Positions 33,972 through 45,594 of a stretch of DNA of 64,000 nucleotides are shown piece after piece; position 1 is the stretch's first letter, and every line of letters begins with the position of its first letter. The notes under the pieces are model-generated. The model had not been told where the DNA came from. It was given only the letters and a program-made list of their open reading frames with translations, and did no database searches. The DNA is taken from NCBI GenBank assembly GCA_002077065.1, contig NAJO01000021.1, forward strand, positions 434,001 through 498,000, written 5' to 3'. This stretch comes from Cryoendolithus antarcticus. Lineage: Eukaryota > Ascomycota > Dothideomycetes > Cladosporiales > Cladosporiaceae. Both the position numbers and the translations under genes were made by a program.

Positions 33972-35032
33972 AGACCTCTACAGGACGATAGTGCGTTCCG
34001 TTAGTTGTGGAAGGCATTTCGCTGTACTGTGCTGCTGCACTATCTCTGACGTTGGATGAGCAGACAGCTGCAGGCGTGTATGCAATTGTACCATCACCTA
34101 TATGTTGACCGCATGTTTGGCAACATCATACAACGCTTCCACGGAGTATTTTCCGCGAACCGGACTACCTAGGATCCTGTGCTTCTAACATCTTGGCCAA
34201 GGCATCTCAGTGTTGCAACTCTACGTCCGGCAGAGCCTCGACATGGTCAGAACAAGTAGCGTCTGGGTCCTCTTCTCTTCATCGCGTTGAATGCTCGGCT
34301 CGCTCTAGTAGATATGCTTGAAGGAGCAGAGGAAGAGCTTCCTACCTCACAGTTCTAAGCAAACCGGTACTTTTGCGGCACAGACTCTATGAAAGCGGTG
34401 CATCACAAGCTGTGGGGGATGGAGACTTGCTGAGGTGCCCTCGAAACTCAACACACAGGTATCGTAGGAAATGCTTTCTTTCGCTTCAATCGGCAAGCCA
34501 GTCGCACCAAGCTCTCTAAAGCCCAGTCCAGCAATGCCCATTGGGTAGTCTATCATATTCTCATACTAGCAACATTCATCCTCCCCGTGCATAAGCTGTG
34601 CACTCCAAAAGATTTTGCCATCGCCCGCTCGCTAGCAGATGGGAATCGTGCTTTTCGCGGCACCCCAGTCCAGCCGTGGATTCGCGCCGTGAACGCCGAT
34701 GCCCAAATGACCACTGTGAGTCTACGCGAGCTTCCTGCCATGCAGAGCTTTCCCCTCTCAAATGTACTGGCCGGTAGCAAGAATACTCCCTCTTCTTGTT
34801 CTCCTCTCTGCCGTGACGCTCCCAATGAGATACCCTCTATGCCATGCATCAAGCTCTTCGCCACGTGCACCCGTTCGTCCGGATCATGTCCATGTACATG
34901 CCAGGCCCGAATGGCTTGTTGTGGTATGCTTTGATCCAATGCGCATTGCCATGCGTGAATGTCTTCATGATGTGTCGTTGCACTCGTGGTGTCAGAGTGA
35001 GAGATGATGCTTGAAGTTCTTGTTTTCCACTC
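33972..35032. other. Intergenic region between convergent genes
   Basis: About 1.06 kb between the CBP80 and GSK3 stop codons, longer than needed for two 3' UTRs. Overlapping open frames exist on both strands near 34553-34939 (115-128 codons), but neither resembles a known family and they lie opposite each other, so neither is called. No repeat was recognised. Confidence 0.45.
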
Positions 35033-36547
35033 TCAATCCAGCCGTGCAAGCATCTGCTCCCTTGGCATCGGCACCAGATTGTCGATGTCGAGGCCTTTCG
35101 CTGCGAGAATCGGCTTCATGTGAGCGGGAACCAGTTGGTGATTGAGGTGAGGTGCTATGGACAGTTCTGTGGATTCTCGTGTCAGTAATCGCTCGGAAGT
35201 GCGGAGGTGGCCATGCGACGTACCATGGTGCGTGAAGTCGAACAGTGTCGGCAGATCCTTGGGTGGTGCGTTCGGGTGACGCGAGTCGGCCAACTTCGTG
35301 CTCGGATCGCGGAGCTCGTCGAAGAAAGGATGCACCATCGCGTCGATCGCTGACAGGCGCTGAGTTGGCGTGTACTCGAGCAGCTTCGAAATGAGATCGA
35401 TAGCATTGGGATCCGCCTTACGGAAGACCTGCTTACATGTCAGTAGCGCACTTCACGAAAATCCCATCATAACGCAATACATACCTTGCCAAATGGGTGC
35501 GGCTTGATCTGCGGGAACTTGTGCTCCATGTAATTCGGGTTCATCGTGCGGATTTGGTCGCGTGTCGGCGTTCCCAGCACTTTGATGATCTCCACAAGCT
35601 GGTCGATACCCGACTCTCCAGGGAACAATGGTTGCCCGAGCATAAGCTCTGCCATGACACAGCCGGTTGACCAGACGTCTGTTACAAGTCAGCTCAATAC
35701 CTCCATTACTCTGACCAGCCGCACATACCGATTTTTGTAGTGTAGTTCGTGGCGCCAAAGATCAACTCTGGCGCCCGGTAATATCTCGAGCAGATATACG
35801 ACACGTTCGGCTCATTCTCCACCAGTATCTTCGCGCTCCCGAAATCGCACAACTTCAATATCCCGCTCGCCGGATCCATCAGCAAGTTCTGCGGCTTGAT
35901 ATCCCGATGGCAGATACCCTGCGAGTGGATATATGCAAGTGAGCGGAACAGCTGGTAGATGTACAGCTTCACCTCGAGGATGGGCATGGTGGTTTTGAGT
36001 TTGTTGAAGTGCCTGCTCGCGCGGTAGACGGTCTCCGGCACAAACTCCAGCACCAGGTTCAGGTATACCTCGTCCTTCTGAGCGGCCATTAGAGCTGTTT
36101 GTACACCCATGAGGTTGTCTGTATCGCGTACCCGGTCTCCGTTGGAGTAGTAGAATGCTTTGAGCTCGACGATGTTGGGATGTCGGACAATGCGCATGAT
36201 TTGGAGTTCTCGGTTCTGCCCTTGTTGTCAGCACGTGAGCCGAGTACTGCGGAATATGACATGCACATACCTTGAAGCGCTTGTCCTGGAGCACTCGCTT
36301 GATGGCTGCATCTTCGCCTGATGGAGAGAGCTTGGTCTGGAAGACCACACCAAAGGAGCCGTTTCCCACTATCTTGCACTGCGTATACTGCATCTCCTTG
36401 GTCTCGCCCGTCAGACCGTCTTGCACCTTCTCGCGGATGACCTCTGCAAGTCATATTAGCATACTTGTACAGCACACATGCGATCAGTACGCAACACTCA
36501 CCACCCATCCTCAAGCTCTGGAAGGCCGACGGCCGGCTTTGCGACAT
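35033..36547 (-). CDS. GSK3: Glycogen synthase kinase 3 (shaggy-type Ser/Thr kinase)
   Basis: Six exons on the minus strand: 36547-36502, 36443-36271, 36215-35729, 35678-35485, 35428-35224 and 35166-35033, giving 412 residues. The kinase motifs are complete: [13 protein letters not shown] loop, [29 protein letters not shown] catalytic loop, CDFGSAK, then [19 protein letters not shown] with the activating tyrosine. [20 protein letters not shown] follows. Splicing gives [15 protein letters not shown] at the C-terminal lobe. GSK3 kinases phosphorylate primed substrates in glycogen, cell-wall, stress and developmental signalling. The fifth intron (35167-35223) is 57 bp and has no stop, so retention would insert 19 residues in frame. 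The family's short, mostly kinase-only layout is kept. Confidence 0.95.
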
Positions 36548-38959
36548 GGCGATGTGAAGGGCGTAGTGCTAGCTGAGCGCGGTAGAGTATGGCGGCGTAT
36601 TTCGGCAGTCCGCGGTCGCAATGATGTCGTCCGTGGTGGGCGGATGGAAGGGTATGTCAGGTGATCCTGGTTGATGTGCGCAGGTGATGTAGGAGTTGCA
36701 GGCCTGGTGTAGTGCAAGCACAGCAGTGACTACGCCTCGAGGTAGGTCGAGTGCGGTGCGGCGGGTGGAAGAGGCTGAGAGCGGCTACGAACTGCAGGCC
36801 GGCGCGAACAACAGATTGGATTCTGGTAGAGTGAATTTGGCGCAGACTTTCGGTCACAAAGACAACAGTGATGATGGTGGTAGTCAGGATGTGGTATGGC
36901 ACGGCAGGCAATATTGATGTATCGTGACAGCAAGATGCAGCATGAGCAGTAGTGTGCAGGCACGGCCAGAGATGAGGGGCTGCCCTCACGTGCTACTGTA
37001 CTGCTGTTGACGCTGCGTGCACTGACCAGAGAAGACCTGTGACCACCACCAACCCAGACCCATCCTCCCCTCGAGGAACCCACAAACCCACCCAGAAATG
37101 ACAGCAACGTTAGGCTAGTGCCGGGAGGTAACGAAACAACCGCAATATGACGTCCCCATGCTTGTCGCAGTCTAAGCTCCCACACGCCCGTCCATCAACA
37201 AATTCAATGCCCATGCACGCCGCGTGTGTTGTTGATGCGATGATGGCTGAGCATGCGAGCCTTCACGTGCGCATCTCACACAACTCGCATCAGATCCAAG
37301 GCAGTACTCGATGCAGTAGCCTAGCTGCAGCAAGCACCAGCTGACGCATTGTGGGGCCTGCGGCGGACATTATTGGAAAAAGGCTCAGGGCGAGAGGTCA
37401 CCTGCGTGTCGAAAATACCAGTCCTTGGCGGATTGTCCGCAGCAGCTGGGTGAGATGAAACACGCACCACCTCAAACCACCAACACGCACTCCTCCTGCT
37501 GATCCTCCGCTGTAACCATGCACTCCTCGTGCGCAACACTCACATCTCTGCAACATCCCGAGAAGTGAAGTCTGCAGACTTTTCCATCTGTCTAATCTCT
37601 CATTGGCCCGCCTGTCGTTCATGTGCATTTGCAGACTAGGGCCGGTACCTCGTGACCGCCCACATGTCTCCCTGCCCCACCGCCGCAAGCGCGCTCGGTC
37701 TGCGTACTCCATCAATTTCTGCCCGCCCTGCCCTCAATCGCAATCTCAACCCCGCGATCCCCGCTGCCATTGGCCCACCTCACCCTCCGTCACGCACAAT
37801 CAAGCTATCGTGTTTTGACGGAGTGACAGGCACATGGCTATAATTCGCCAGCGCAAGGCACAACTTGCTGATCTGGCCCAGAGCAGTGGCGCCATCTAAG
37901 CGAACGCCTCTTGAGGAGATGCATGTACAATCGTACTGCTCGCTCGAGCTCTTGCCTGCGCCCGGGGAGCAGAGCGAACGCCAGCGGCTCGTTGATTTCA
38001 TGCACGTAAACGTCGAGCTCCGGCCCAACCGGCTTGCGGACCAGATCATGCACGCGCTGCCAAAGCGGCCTGCTGCAGGTACCTCGCTCGAAGTTTTGAC
38101 GAGTTTGGCATGGTGGGATCTCTGAGACGAGCCCAATGGTGCGGTCGTTGGATGCTCGGGAATTTTGGATGTGTGTGCCGACATGAACATCCACGCATTG
38201 GGAAGTAGCATGATAGCTTTGCGTTCGATCGGCTATGGTGATGACTGCTACTCATGGGATCTGCCTTACTAGAGACGCGAGTCCGCCTCGGTATGTTCAA
38301 CCGTCCCCAACTGCCAAGATGCACAAAATATGAGGCGAGACAACGCCCGATTTCGTCCTTACAACCCTAGCGCGAGGAACAAGGCAAACGTTGAGGATCG
38401 CCATGCATGATCGACGCATTGAAGCAACTTCACTTCATCACGCGGTCCTATGCGCTCCCGCCAGAATATAGGTAGAGTCGGATTTGGAGTGTACGTGCAA
38501 AGAAAGCAGGGCAGGCACGACCAACAGCGCGAAATCCACCGCAGCGAAGCCTGACCTCAACAGCATCAGCGGTGAGAACTAGATGTACGAGACTTGGGAC
38601 ACGTGCATCATCGTATGAAGACTCCTTGTGCGTTGACAAGGCTGACGTCGAGACTCGCGTGGGACATGGCGGATGCTTGTCTCTCAACCGCAGGTGAAAC
38701 ACTATCACGACTTCAAGGCAGGCTGTACAGTGTCAGCCTTGTGTCTCCAGACGTCGAGAGCCGCGACGTGTCACTAATGGAGCATAATGTGAAGGTGGTC
38801 AGCTCATAGGGTGCGGCGTATGCCGATCGTCAGTCGCTAATCGTACACTATTCGTACACTATTCTGTACAGCCCAGCTCCATGCGTATGATCGTTATTGA
38901 CCTTCCCGTACGCCTTTTGCAACGCCATCGCAATGCATCAACACCGAGCCAGTAAGCTT
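36548..38959. other. Long region without a supported gene
   Basis: About 2.4 kb between GSK3 and MTO1. The GSK3 5' leader and promoter lie at the left. The best open frames sit opposite each other at 37780-38211: a minus frame of 143 codons and a plus frame of up to 86 codons ending at 38125, whose first ATG is 37919 (MHVQSYCSLELLPAPGEQSE). Composition of both is unremarkable and neither matches a family I know. I see no transposon ends, tRNA or tandem repeat. Confidence 0.45.
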
Positions 38960-41071
38960 CTAGGCCACTGCCAAACCCTCCTCGCCGATCCCCATGCCCT
39001 CCACCGTCTCCTTTACCATACTTTCCTTCTCCCGCCTTCGTCCTATGCCCTTGACGTACACAGCTACTCTCAGCGCTCCCGTGGGTGTGACTCCTTCCAC
39101 TCGCCTCGCCATACCTACACTCTCTGGCCGAACTCTTTCGAGTGCTCGCTTCTCCTCGAAGCTTAGTCCGCTGATGCTTTCGTAATCAAGATCGCCTGGT
39201 AGTTTCAGCTCTTCATCACGCACCATGGAAGCAGCGGTGCTGGTCTGCTGTGTGATATATGGCGCGTACGTTCCTTCAATGTCCATCCGAGCCAGTAAGG
39301 CGGGTGAGTATGAAGCTAGGGCTGGGATGAGAGGCAGTAGCGTTGATGTAGTGATCGAGGAGGAGGCGAGAAGGTCAAAGGCATTGCGTCGGTGGGTGTC
39401 GTTCCGGACTGGAAGGCCTTTGGCAATCCAGGACTGTGAGCCACTTGAGTGTGATTCGAGAAGCTCACGCAGTGAGTCCAGCTGAGCTTTGGTATCACTG
39501 AAGTGTCGCCAGCGGCTTGAGGAGATGACTCCTGCGGCGTGGCCTTTTGCTGTGAGGCGGAGATCGGCGTTGTCAGCACGCGCAGACATGCGGTACTCAG
39601 ATCTCGAGGTGAACATCCTGTACGGCTCCGAGACGCCTTTAGTCACGAGATCATCGACCATGATGCCTATATAGCTGTCCGCGCGTGTCATCGTGAAAGG
39701 TTCGCGACCTACAGCGGCGTTACCAGCATTTATTCCTGCGAGTATACCCTGTGCAGCAGCTTCTTCGTAGCCTGTTGTGCCGTTAATCTGCCCTGCCAAG
39801 AAAAGCCCTGAGATGGCTTTTGTCTCGAGTGTCGACTTCAGCCCACGAGGATCGATGTAGTCGTACTCGACACCGTACCCCGGCTGTACCACCACCGCAT
39901 TCTCCAGACCTTCCATGGCACGGACGGCGGCTTCTTGCGCAGCCGGCGGCACTGTCATGGAGATACCGTTAGGGTAGACGAGGTCTGAGTCGAAGCCTTC
40001 CGGCTCCAGCCAAACGAGGTGCTGGGTCTTCGTATGGAAGCGGACGACTTTGCTCTCCAGTGAAGGGCAGTATCGAGGTCCCTTGACAGTCTCACGAATG
40101 TGAATGCTCTTGTCGAGATTTTCACGGATGATGTCGTGCACTGCTGGGTTCGTGTGCGTGCTGTAGCAATGCAACTGCTTCTCCACTGCTACCCGATCGT
40201 TGAGGTAGGAGAACGGCGTTGGTGGGTCGTCCCCTGGTTGAACTTGCAGCTTCAAGTAGTCTATAGTCTTCTTGTCTATTCGAGGAGGAGTGCCGGTCTT
40301 GAGGCGGCCGAGCTGAAAGCCTGCTTCCCGAAGAGACTTGGAAAGCCCGAAGGTAGCTGCTTCGCCCATGCGGCCTGAGGGGAAGACTTCAAGACCTATG
40401 TGGATCTCACCGCCGAGGAAGGTGCCTGTTGTGATCACTACACTGTTTGCATCAATCACTTCGCCAGATTCTAACCTCACCCCAGTGACCTTGCCATGCC
40501 GACCCTCCACTGTTGACTCTGGGGATCGATCCACAACGATGTCTGCCACCTTTCCCTCCTTGCCAGTGAGATTGGAATACGAGAGTATCTCCTCTGACAT
40601 GTGCTTCTTGTAAAGCTTGCGATCAATCTGTGCTCGAGGTCCCCACACTGCAGGTCCCTTCTTGCGATTGAGCATCCTGAATTGTACGCCAGCCTTGTCT
40701 GTGATCTTTCCCACAAGCCCGTCCAACGCATCGATCTCTCGCATCATCGTTCCCTTGCCGATGCCGCCCAACGAAGGGTTACAGCTGCACACTCCAAGGT
40801 TCTCCGTGGAGGGCGTAATGAGCATTGCTCGTGCGCCTGCTCGCGCAGCTGCGGCAGAAGCCTCGCAGCCAGCATGACCGCCACCGATGACTATCACATC
40901 TACTGGAGGCCTGTCGGATTGTTAGCATAGACTACGTTTCATTGCATTCGGGGTTTGGTACCGAGCATCTACAGGAAGGTCTGTCACAGTCGCAAAGGTG
41001 CGCCTGAGAACCGCAGCAGACCTCACGCGAGGCGCATGGCCCCAGAGAGCATGCGCTCGTATGGCAAACAT
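38960..41071 (-). CDS. MTO1: Mitochondrial tRNA uridine-5-carboxymethylaminomethyl enzyme (MnmG/GidA family)
   Basis: Two exons on the minus strand, 41071-40962 and 40910-38960, give 686 residues. Exon 1 encodes an Arg/Ala-rich mitochondrial presequence ([20 protein letters not shown]). The junction restores [20 protein letters not shown], the FAD-binding GxGxxG start of the family. Further signatures are [25 protein letters not shown] and [19 protein letters not shown]. With MSS1 (MnmE) it modifies the wobble uridine of several mitochondrial tRNAs, using FAD and folate. The C-terminal helical domain, which binds the partner, is complete. Without the first exon the frame would begin at an internal Met inside the FAD site, so the spliced model is preferred. 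Confidence 0.95.
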
Positions 41072-41384
41072 TGCCACAGGATCATATGCCGATCGAGGAT
41101 GAAAGGGAGTACATCGGCTTGCCTGCCATTCGCCTTCGCTATGCGATTCAGGACGCTCGGGCCAGGCGTTTGGTGAAGTTCACTTCCGGCATCCGACAGG
41201 ATTGCAACGTCGACCGTCTCACATATGGACATGTTTCATCAAGGTCCTTCCTCTTCTGCGGGATTTTGTTGAAGTATCCAGGATAGGTTTATTCCTCTCC
41301 TGCGGTCTTCTGGTGTTCCGAGAAGCGTCAGTCACACCACAACTTCATCCTTGGTTGTAGCTGGATCGACCATGCCGCGAAGAT
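41072..41384. promoter_or_regulatory. Divergent promoter, MTO1 / SLP1-type gene
   Basis: A 313-bp gap between divergent start codons. No element was assigned. Another ATG at 41372 lies in a different frame and does not lead into the SUN-domain frame. Confidence 0.4.
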
Positions 41385-44198
41385 ATGCCCAGGCCGTTGC
41401 GATCTCGGCTCCTGGGTCCCCTGCTGTTACTACTTGTCACGTCCGCTCACGGTGATGACGAGACGACTACGATCACATTGGCAAACAATGCGACTCCTTC
41501 GTCGTCTTCTTCGATAGCTAGCTCTTCTTGGCTTGGGAACGCCACTTGTCCCAGCCGGACGGCCAACTACATCACCCATACTTTACCACAGCAATGCCTC
41601 AGGACCGATCGTGTCTCGACCTACAACACTACTCTTCTATTGAGCGCATCCAGTAATGTGACTTCGACAAGTACCGTTACAAGCTCGCTGTCTTCCACCT
41701 CGGCATCAAATGTCACAGATGGCGGCAGCTCGACAGTGACTGCTCTGCCTACAGAAACACCGAAAATCTCGACTTTGGATGGCTCTATAGCAGTCAGCAC
41801 TCCGAGCACATCGGAGGCTGGGACTTCGACTACCACAGCAGCTGAAGATATTGAGACCGACTCACCCCTCGACACCGCACACTTCCTCTCGTTCGACGAG
41901 TGGAAGAAGCAGAACCTGGCGAAGGTCGGTCAGTCACCCGAGAATCTTGCCGGCCGCGTGCAGTCCATCGACCCGAATCGCCGACGGCCAGTAATCAACA
42001 ACGCACTTGACACTCTTGGGGAGGAGAGCGAAATCGAGCTCGACTTTTCCGGCTTCGGCAGCGGGCATACTCAGAAGCAAGATAGCGTCGGCTCGTCGAA
42101 TCATGCAAGTCGAGAAGATGCTCCTGCAGTGCCTACGTCTCAAGCACAGCCAGCACTGCGGTCAAAAGACGCTGGTACGACATGCAAGGAACGGACGAAC
42201 TATGCCTCCTTTGATTGTGCCGCGACGATGTTGAAGAACAACCCTGAGGCGAAGTCAGGATCATCCGTGCTGGTCGAGAACAAGGACAGCTACCTGCTAA
42301 ACAAATGTGCCGCCAAGAACAAGTTCATCATCGTGGAACTTTGCAATGACATCCTGATCGACACAGTGGTGCTGGCAAACTACGAGTTCTTCAGCTCCAT
42401 TTTCCGTCACTTTCGCATCTCGGTGTCTGACAAGTACCCGGTCAAGATCGACAAGTGGAAAGATCTGGGTACATTCGAAGCACGCAACACTCGCGAAGTA
42501 CAGGCATTCCTTATCGAAAACCCGCTTATTTGGGCGCGATATCTCAGGATTGAGTTCTTGACGCATTATGGCAGCGAGTATTACTGTCCCGTGAGTCTCC
42601 TGCGGGTGCATGGCACAACGATGATGGACGAGTTCCGACATCAAGAGGAGCTTGCTAGGGGCGAGCCGCAAGACGACGACGAGATCCTGGAGCCAGAAGT
42701 AACTCCTCAGGTGTCAGTGGCACAAGAAGCACTAGTCGCATCGGTGCAGGGAGACGTGGCAACTGCGCAGGTAATACCAACTGTGGATCCCAACACGAAA
42801 CCGGCTTCAGACGTCGTAGTCGCGAGCTCGAGTCCAGTCATATCCTCACCGGTCACGACAGCAGCTGCTCAAGCTAGAACCACAGCATCTTCGACGGTGT
42901 CAATGGACGTTCCTGTTGATGACCCGCTGCTTGACGACGCTGCCACTTGCGCTCCCAGAAGCACTCCAACAAGGAATATGGCGCAATCAGACTCGACCGC
43001 CGAGGCTGAAGTTGAGACGGCGTCACCAACTTCTGAAAACATACCAGTCTCCGTCTCGGCCCCGAACGTCACAGCGCCATCCTTGCCGCAGGACATCGCC
43101 AGCAGCTTCTCGACCACATCGATCGAGTTGATGCCAACAACACCCCTTACCAGCATCGACTCAGCCACCACGAGCGTGGCGTCTGCGAACGCCAGCACCA
43201 TCGGCGACTCTGTACCGAGCAGCTATTCGAGCCTAGACGCTGTGAATGTCCGACTATCATCCACAGCCGCTCCGCAGAACTCAACGACCCCAGCACCCTC
43301 GCCAAAACCTGCCAATGTTACGACAAACGCCACTCGCGCATCCGTGCCGGTCTCCTCATCTGCTCCCGCGCAGCCTGCCACGCAAGAGTCCTTCTTCAAG
43401 TCTGTGTCCAAGCGCCTCGCTCAACTCGAAGCCAATTCAACCCTGTCGTTGCAATACATCGAGGCGCAGAGTCTTATTCTTCGTGATGCATTCAGCAAAG
43501 TCGAGAAACGACAGATCAGTACTACCACGACATTCCTCAAGCATGTCAATGATACCATCATGACTGAGTTACACGGCTTTCGACAAGCTTATGACCAGCT
43601 TTGGCAGAGCACGGTACTGGAGCTTGATGCTCAGAGGGAGCAGTCGCAGCGCGAAACACTGGCTCTGTCCTCTCGATTGACACTTGTCGCTGACGAGCTC
43701 GTCTGGCAGAAGCGGATGGGCATCGTGCAGTCGACGCTTCTACTCATGTGCCTTGCCCTGATCTTGTTCAATCGTGGGGCTATGGGTACTAGTGGGCCGT
43801 ACTCTGCGTTGGAGATCCCACTATTACAGCATATGCTACTGAAGACACGATCTGGCATGGAAAGTGATCCAGAAAGCCCCGCGGATGCAAAGAGTCGAAG
43901 TCCGATCAATCTGTTTCGACGCAAGGTCTTGAGACGAAGTGCAGGGGATATTATGGGGAATGGAGATGTGACAGATGACAGTCGGCCGGTGAGCAGCGCT
44001 GGGCCTGCACCTGCCGCACGTGTGGAGATAGACACACCGCCCGACGAAGTCATGATTGGGCATGAAGGGGTCAATGGGCATGTGGATGACGCCGATGCAT
44101 ACATCGGTCCAGAGTGCGCCGAGAATATGACACGACTGGACAGTCCGCAGCAGAGATCACTCGCCAGCCTCGTGACTAGCGAACGCTTGACTCCATAG
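41385..44198 (+). CDS. SLP1: SLP1-type SUN-domain protein
   Basis: Single exon, 937 residues. A signal peptide (RSRLLGPLLLLLVTSAHG) is followed by a Ser/Thr-rich region. The SUN (Sad1/UNC-like) domain of the SLP1/OPT class lies at about residues 265-420: TNYASFDCAATMLKNN, then LLNKCAAKNKFIIVELCND, ANYEFFSSIFRHFRISVSDK and GSEYYCPVSLLRVHGTTMMD. A second Ser/Thr/Ala-rich spacer follows. Then comes a coiled-coil stretch (about 675-775) and one transmembrane helix (VQSTLLLMCLALILF) near residue 785, with a cytosolic tail. Yeast Slp1 with Emp65 protects soluble ER proteins from degradation. Orientation would place the SUN domain in the ER lumen. The long mucin-like segments suggest heavy O-mannosylation. 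Confidence 0.88.
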   Translation: MPRPLRSRLLGPLLLLLVTSAHGDDETTTITLANNATPSSSSSIASSSWLGNATCPSRTANYITHTLPQQCLRTDRVSTYNTTLLLSASSNVTSTSTVTSSLSSTSASNVTDGGSSTVTALPTETPKISTLDGSIAVSTPSTSEAGTSTTTAAEDIETDSPLDTAHFLSFDEWKKQNLAKVGQSPENLAGRVQSIDPNRRRPVINNALDTLGEESEIELDFSGFGSGHTQKQDSVGSSNHASREDAPAVPTSQAQPALRSKDAGTTCKERTNYASFDCAATMLKNNPEAKSGSSVLVENKDSYLLNKCAAKNKFIIVELCNDILIDTVVLANYEFFSSIFRHFRISVSDKYPVKIDKWKDLGTFEARNTREVQAFLIENPLIWARYLRIEFLTHYGSEYYCPVSLLRVHGTTMMDEFRHQEELARGEPQDDDEILEPEVTPQVSVAQEALVASVQGDVATAQVIPTVDPNTKPASDVVVASSSPVISSPVTTAAAQARTTASSTVSMDVPVDDPLLDDAATCAPRSTPTRNMAQSDSTAEAEVETASPTSENIPVSVSAPNVTAPSLPQDIASSFSTTSIELMPTTPLTSIDSATTSVASANASTIGDSVPSSYSSLDAVNVRLSSTAAPQNSTTPAPSPKPANVTTNATRASVPVSSSAPAQPATQESFFKSVSKRLAQLEANSTLSLQYIEAQSLILRDAFSKVEKRQISTTTTFLKHVNDTIMTELHGFRQAYDQLWQSTVLELDAQREQSQRETLALSSRLTLVADELVWQKRMGIVQSTLLLMCLALILFNRGAMGTSGPYSALEIPLLQHMLLKTRSGMESDPESPADAKSRSPINLFRRKVLRRSAGDIMGNGDVTDDSRPVSSAGPAPAARVEIDTPPDEVMIGHEGVNGHVDDADAYIGPECAENMTRLDSPQQRSLASLVTSERLTP

Positions 44199-44586
44199 AC
44201 AGTGTACAAACTATTGATCCCATGCTGTTCATTCATTGGTCGCACCAGCCGGGCGCTAGCGGCTATACACAATCCACGAGTGTGGCTGACAGCATGAACC
44301 ACCATGCCAGAGGCTCATCTGCGGTGAAGCTGCTTCACGCAGCAGTGACTCAACACTCGTTCGCTCCAAAATGTCCTCGAGTGAAGCCCACGTCATCTCG
44401 TGATCTGTTTCGGATCGCAATGCTGTTTGCCTAGACTTGTTCGCAAAGAACACGTTTCCGTTCCCAGCCTTGTCAGCCAACCTTCGCCACTGGTACACAC
44501 CGTATTGGAGTAATATTCTCGTTCATTCGATAACAAGGCTACATCGTACAGTCCAGATCTGCGGGCTCAATCAACAAACTTTCACG
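44199..44586. other. Intergenic region before the SARAF-like gene
   Basis: About 390 bp between same-strand genes. It holds a 3' UTR and a promoter. The SARAF frame is open upstream from 44437, but the ATG at 44587 precedes the signal peptide and is preferred. Confidence 0.45.
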
Positions 44587-45594
44587 ATGCACACCTTCCA
44601 CCTTCTCACCGCTCTCCTCTCCGTCACCCCATCCCTGGCCGCAAAAAGACCCAAAGAAGCCATCCTCCTCTCCACAGTCAAATCCCTCACTCTCCACACC
44701 AACAGCCTCACAACTTCCCGCCGCCTCGCCCCAATCCCCCAACTAACATGCGTCGGCGGCTCCGCTTCAAAGTTCGCCGATGTTGTGGAAGTGATGCGCT
44801 GCACGAACTCCGGCCGCGGCTACGGCAAGGAGGACGTGGAGTGGACTTGCCAGGCTGAGCTGCCGGAGGAGTTCAAGCTGGGGAGTACGCAGGTGGTTTG
44901 TGAGGGGTACGAGGGACCGGAGGACGAGTATGTGTTGAAAGGGAGTTGTGGGGTTGAGTTTCGGTTGGTGTTGACGGGGAAGGGGGAGGGGAGGTATGGA
45001 CGGGAGCCGAGTGGATTATTCGGGAAGGGGAGTAGTGGAGGTGAAAAGGGAAAGGGATTGGGGGAGAGGCTGTTTCAGGTGGTGTTCTGGGTATTGTTTA
45101 TTGGTAGGTGCCTAGTTTCTGTAAAGGGAGGCGGTCCGAGACTGACATATGGCACAGGGATCATTGGACTGATTGTGTACTCTGTCTACACGAATAACGG
45201 CAATGCAGGAGGGAATGCTGGACGCAGGCGACCTGGCGGCGGCTGGGGTGGTGGAGGTTGGGAAGGTGGCGACGACAACGATCCGCCTCCACCGTACGAG
45301 CCGCGTTCTCAGCCTCGCAGCAAGCAGAGCTGGTCGTCTCAGCCTTCATCCTCCAATGCGCAGGCCTGGCGTCCAGGCTTCTGGTCTGGCGCTGCTGCTG
45401 GTGCAGCAGGAGCGTCGTATCTAGGAAATCGCAATCGAACAGCACCGGCTCAAGCAGGCCCCTCGAATTGGTTCGGTAACGATGGTGGCAGAGCCGCGCC
45501 GACCTATCGTGGTGGCGGGGGAGGTAGTTCTTCACGTCCGCCAAGTTCGAGTCGATACGAAAGCACTGGGTTTGGTGGTACCAGTCGTAGGTAG
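44587..45594 (+). CDS. SARAF-like ER membrane protein
   Basis: Two exons, 44587-45103 and 45158-45594, give 317 residues. The signal peptide (HTFHLLTALLSVTPSLAA) is followed by the luminal SARAF domain with LTCVGGSASKF, VMRCTNSG, VEWTCQAELPEEFKLG and VVCEGY, whose paired cysteines are conserved. Splicing the 54-bp intron makes one continuous transmembrane helix, FQVVFWVLFIGIIGLIVYSVY. Read without splicing, the frame stays open but a polar 18-residue insert breaks the helix, which supports the intron. The cytosolic tail is Gly/Pro/Ser-rich. In animals SARAF slows store-operated calcium entry through STIM/Orai. Fungi are thought to lack that pair, so its role here is unknown. Confidence 0.85.
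   Translation: MHTFHLLTALLSVTPSLAAKRPKEAILLSTVKSLTLHTNSLTTSRRLAPIPQLTCVGGSASKFADVVEVMRCTNSGRGYGKEDVEWTCQAELPEEFKLGSTQVVCEGYEGPEDEYVLKGSCGVEFRLVLTGKGEGRYGREPSGLFGKGSSGGEKGKGLGERLFQVVFWVLFIGRCLVSVKGGGPRLTYGTGIIGLIVYSVYTNNGNAGGNAGRRRPGGGWGGGGWEGGDDNDPPPPYEPRSQPRSKQSWSSQPSSSNAQAWRPGFWSGAAAGAAGASYLGNRNRTAPAQAGPSNWFGNDGGRAAPTYRGGGGGSSSRPPSSSRYESTGFGGTSRR

Noticed and set aside
34553..34939. Two overlapping frames on opposite strands
   Set aside because: Neither resembles a known family and there is no basis to choose between them.
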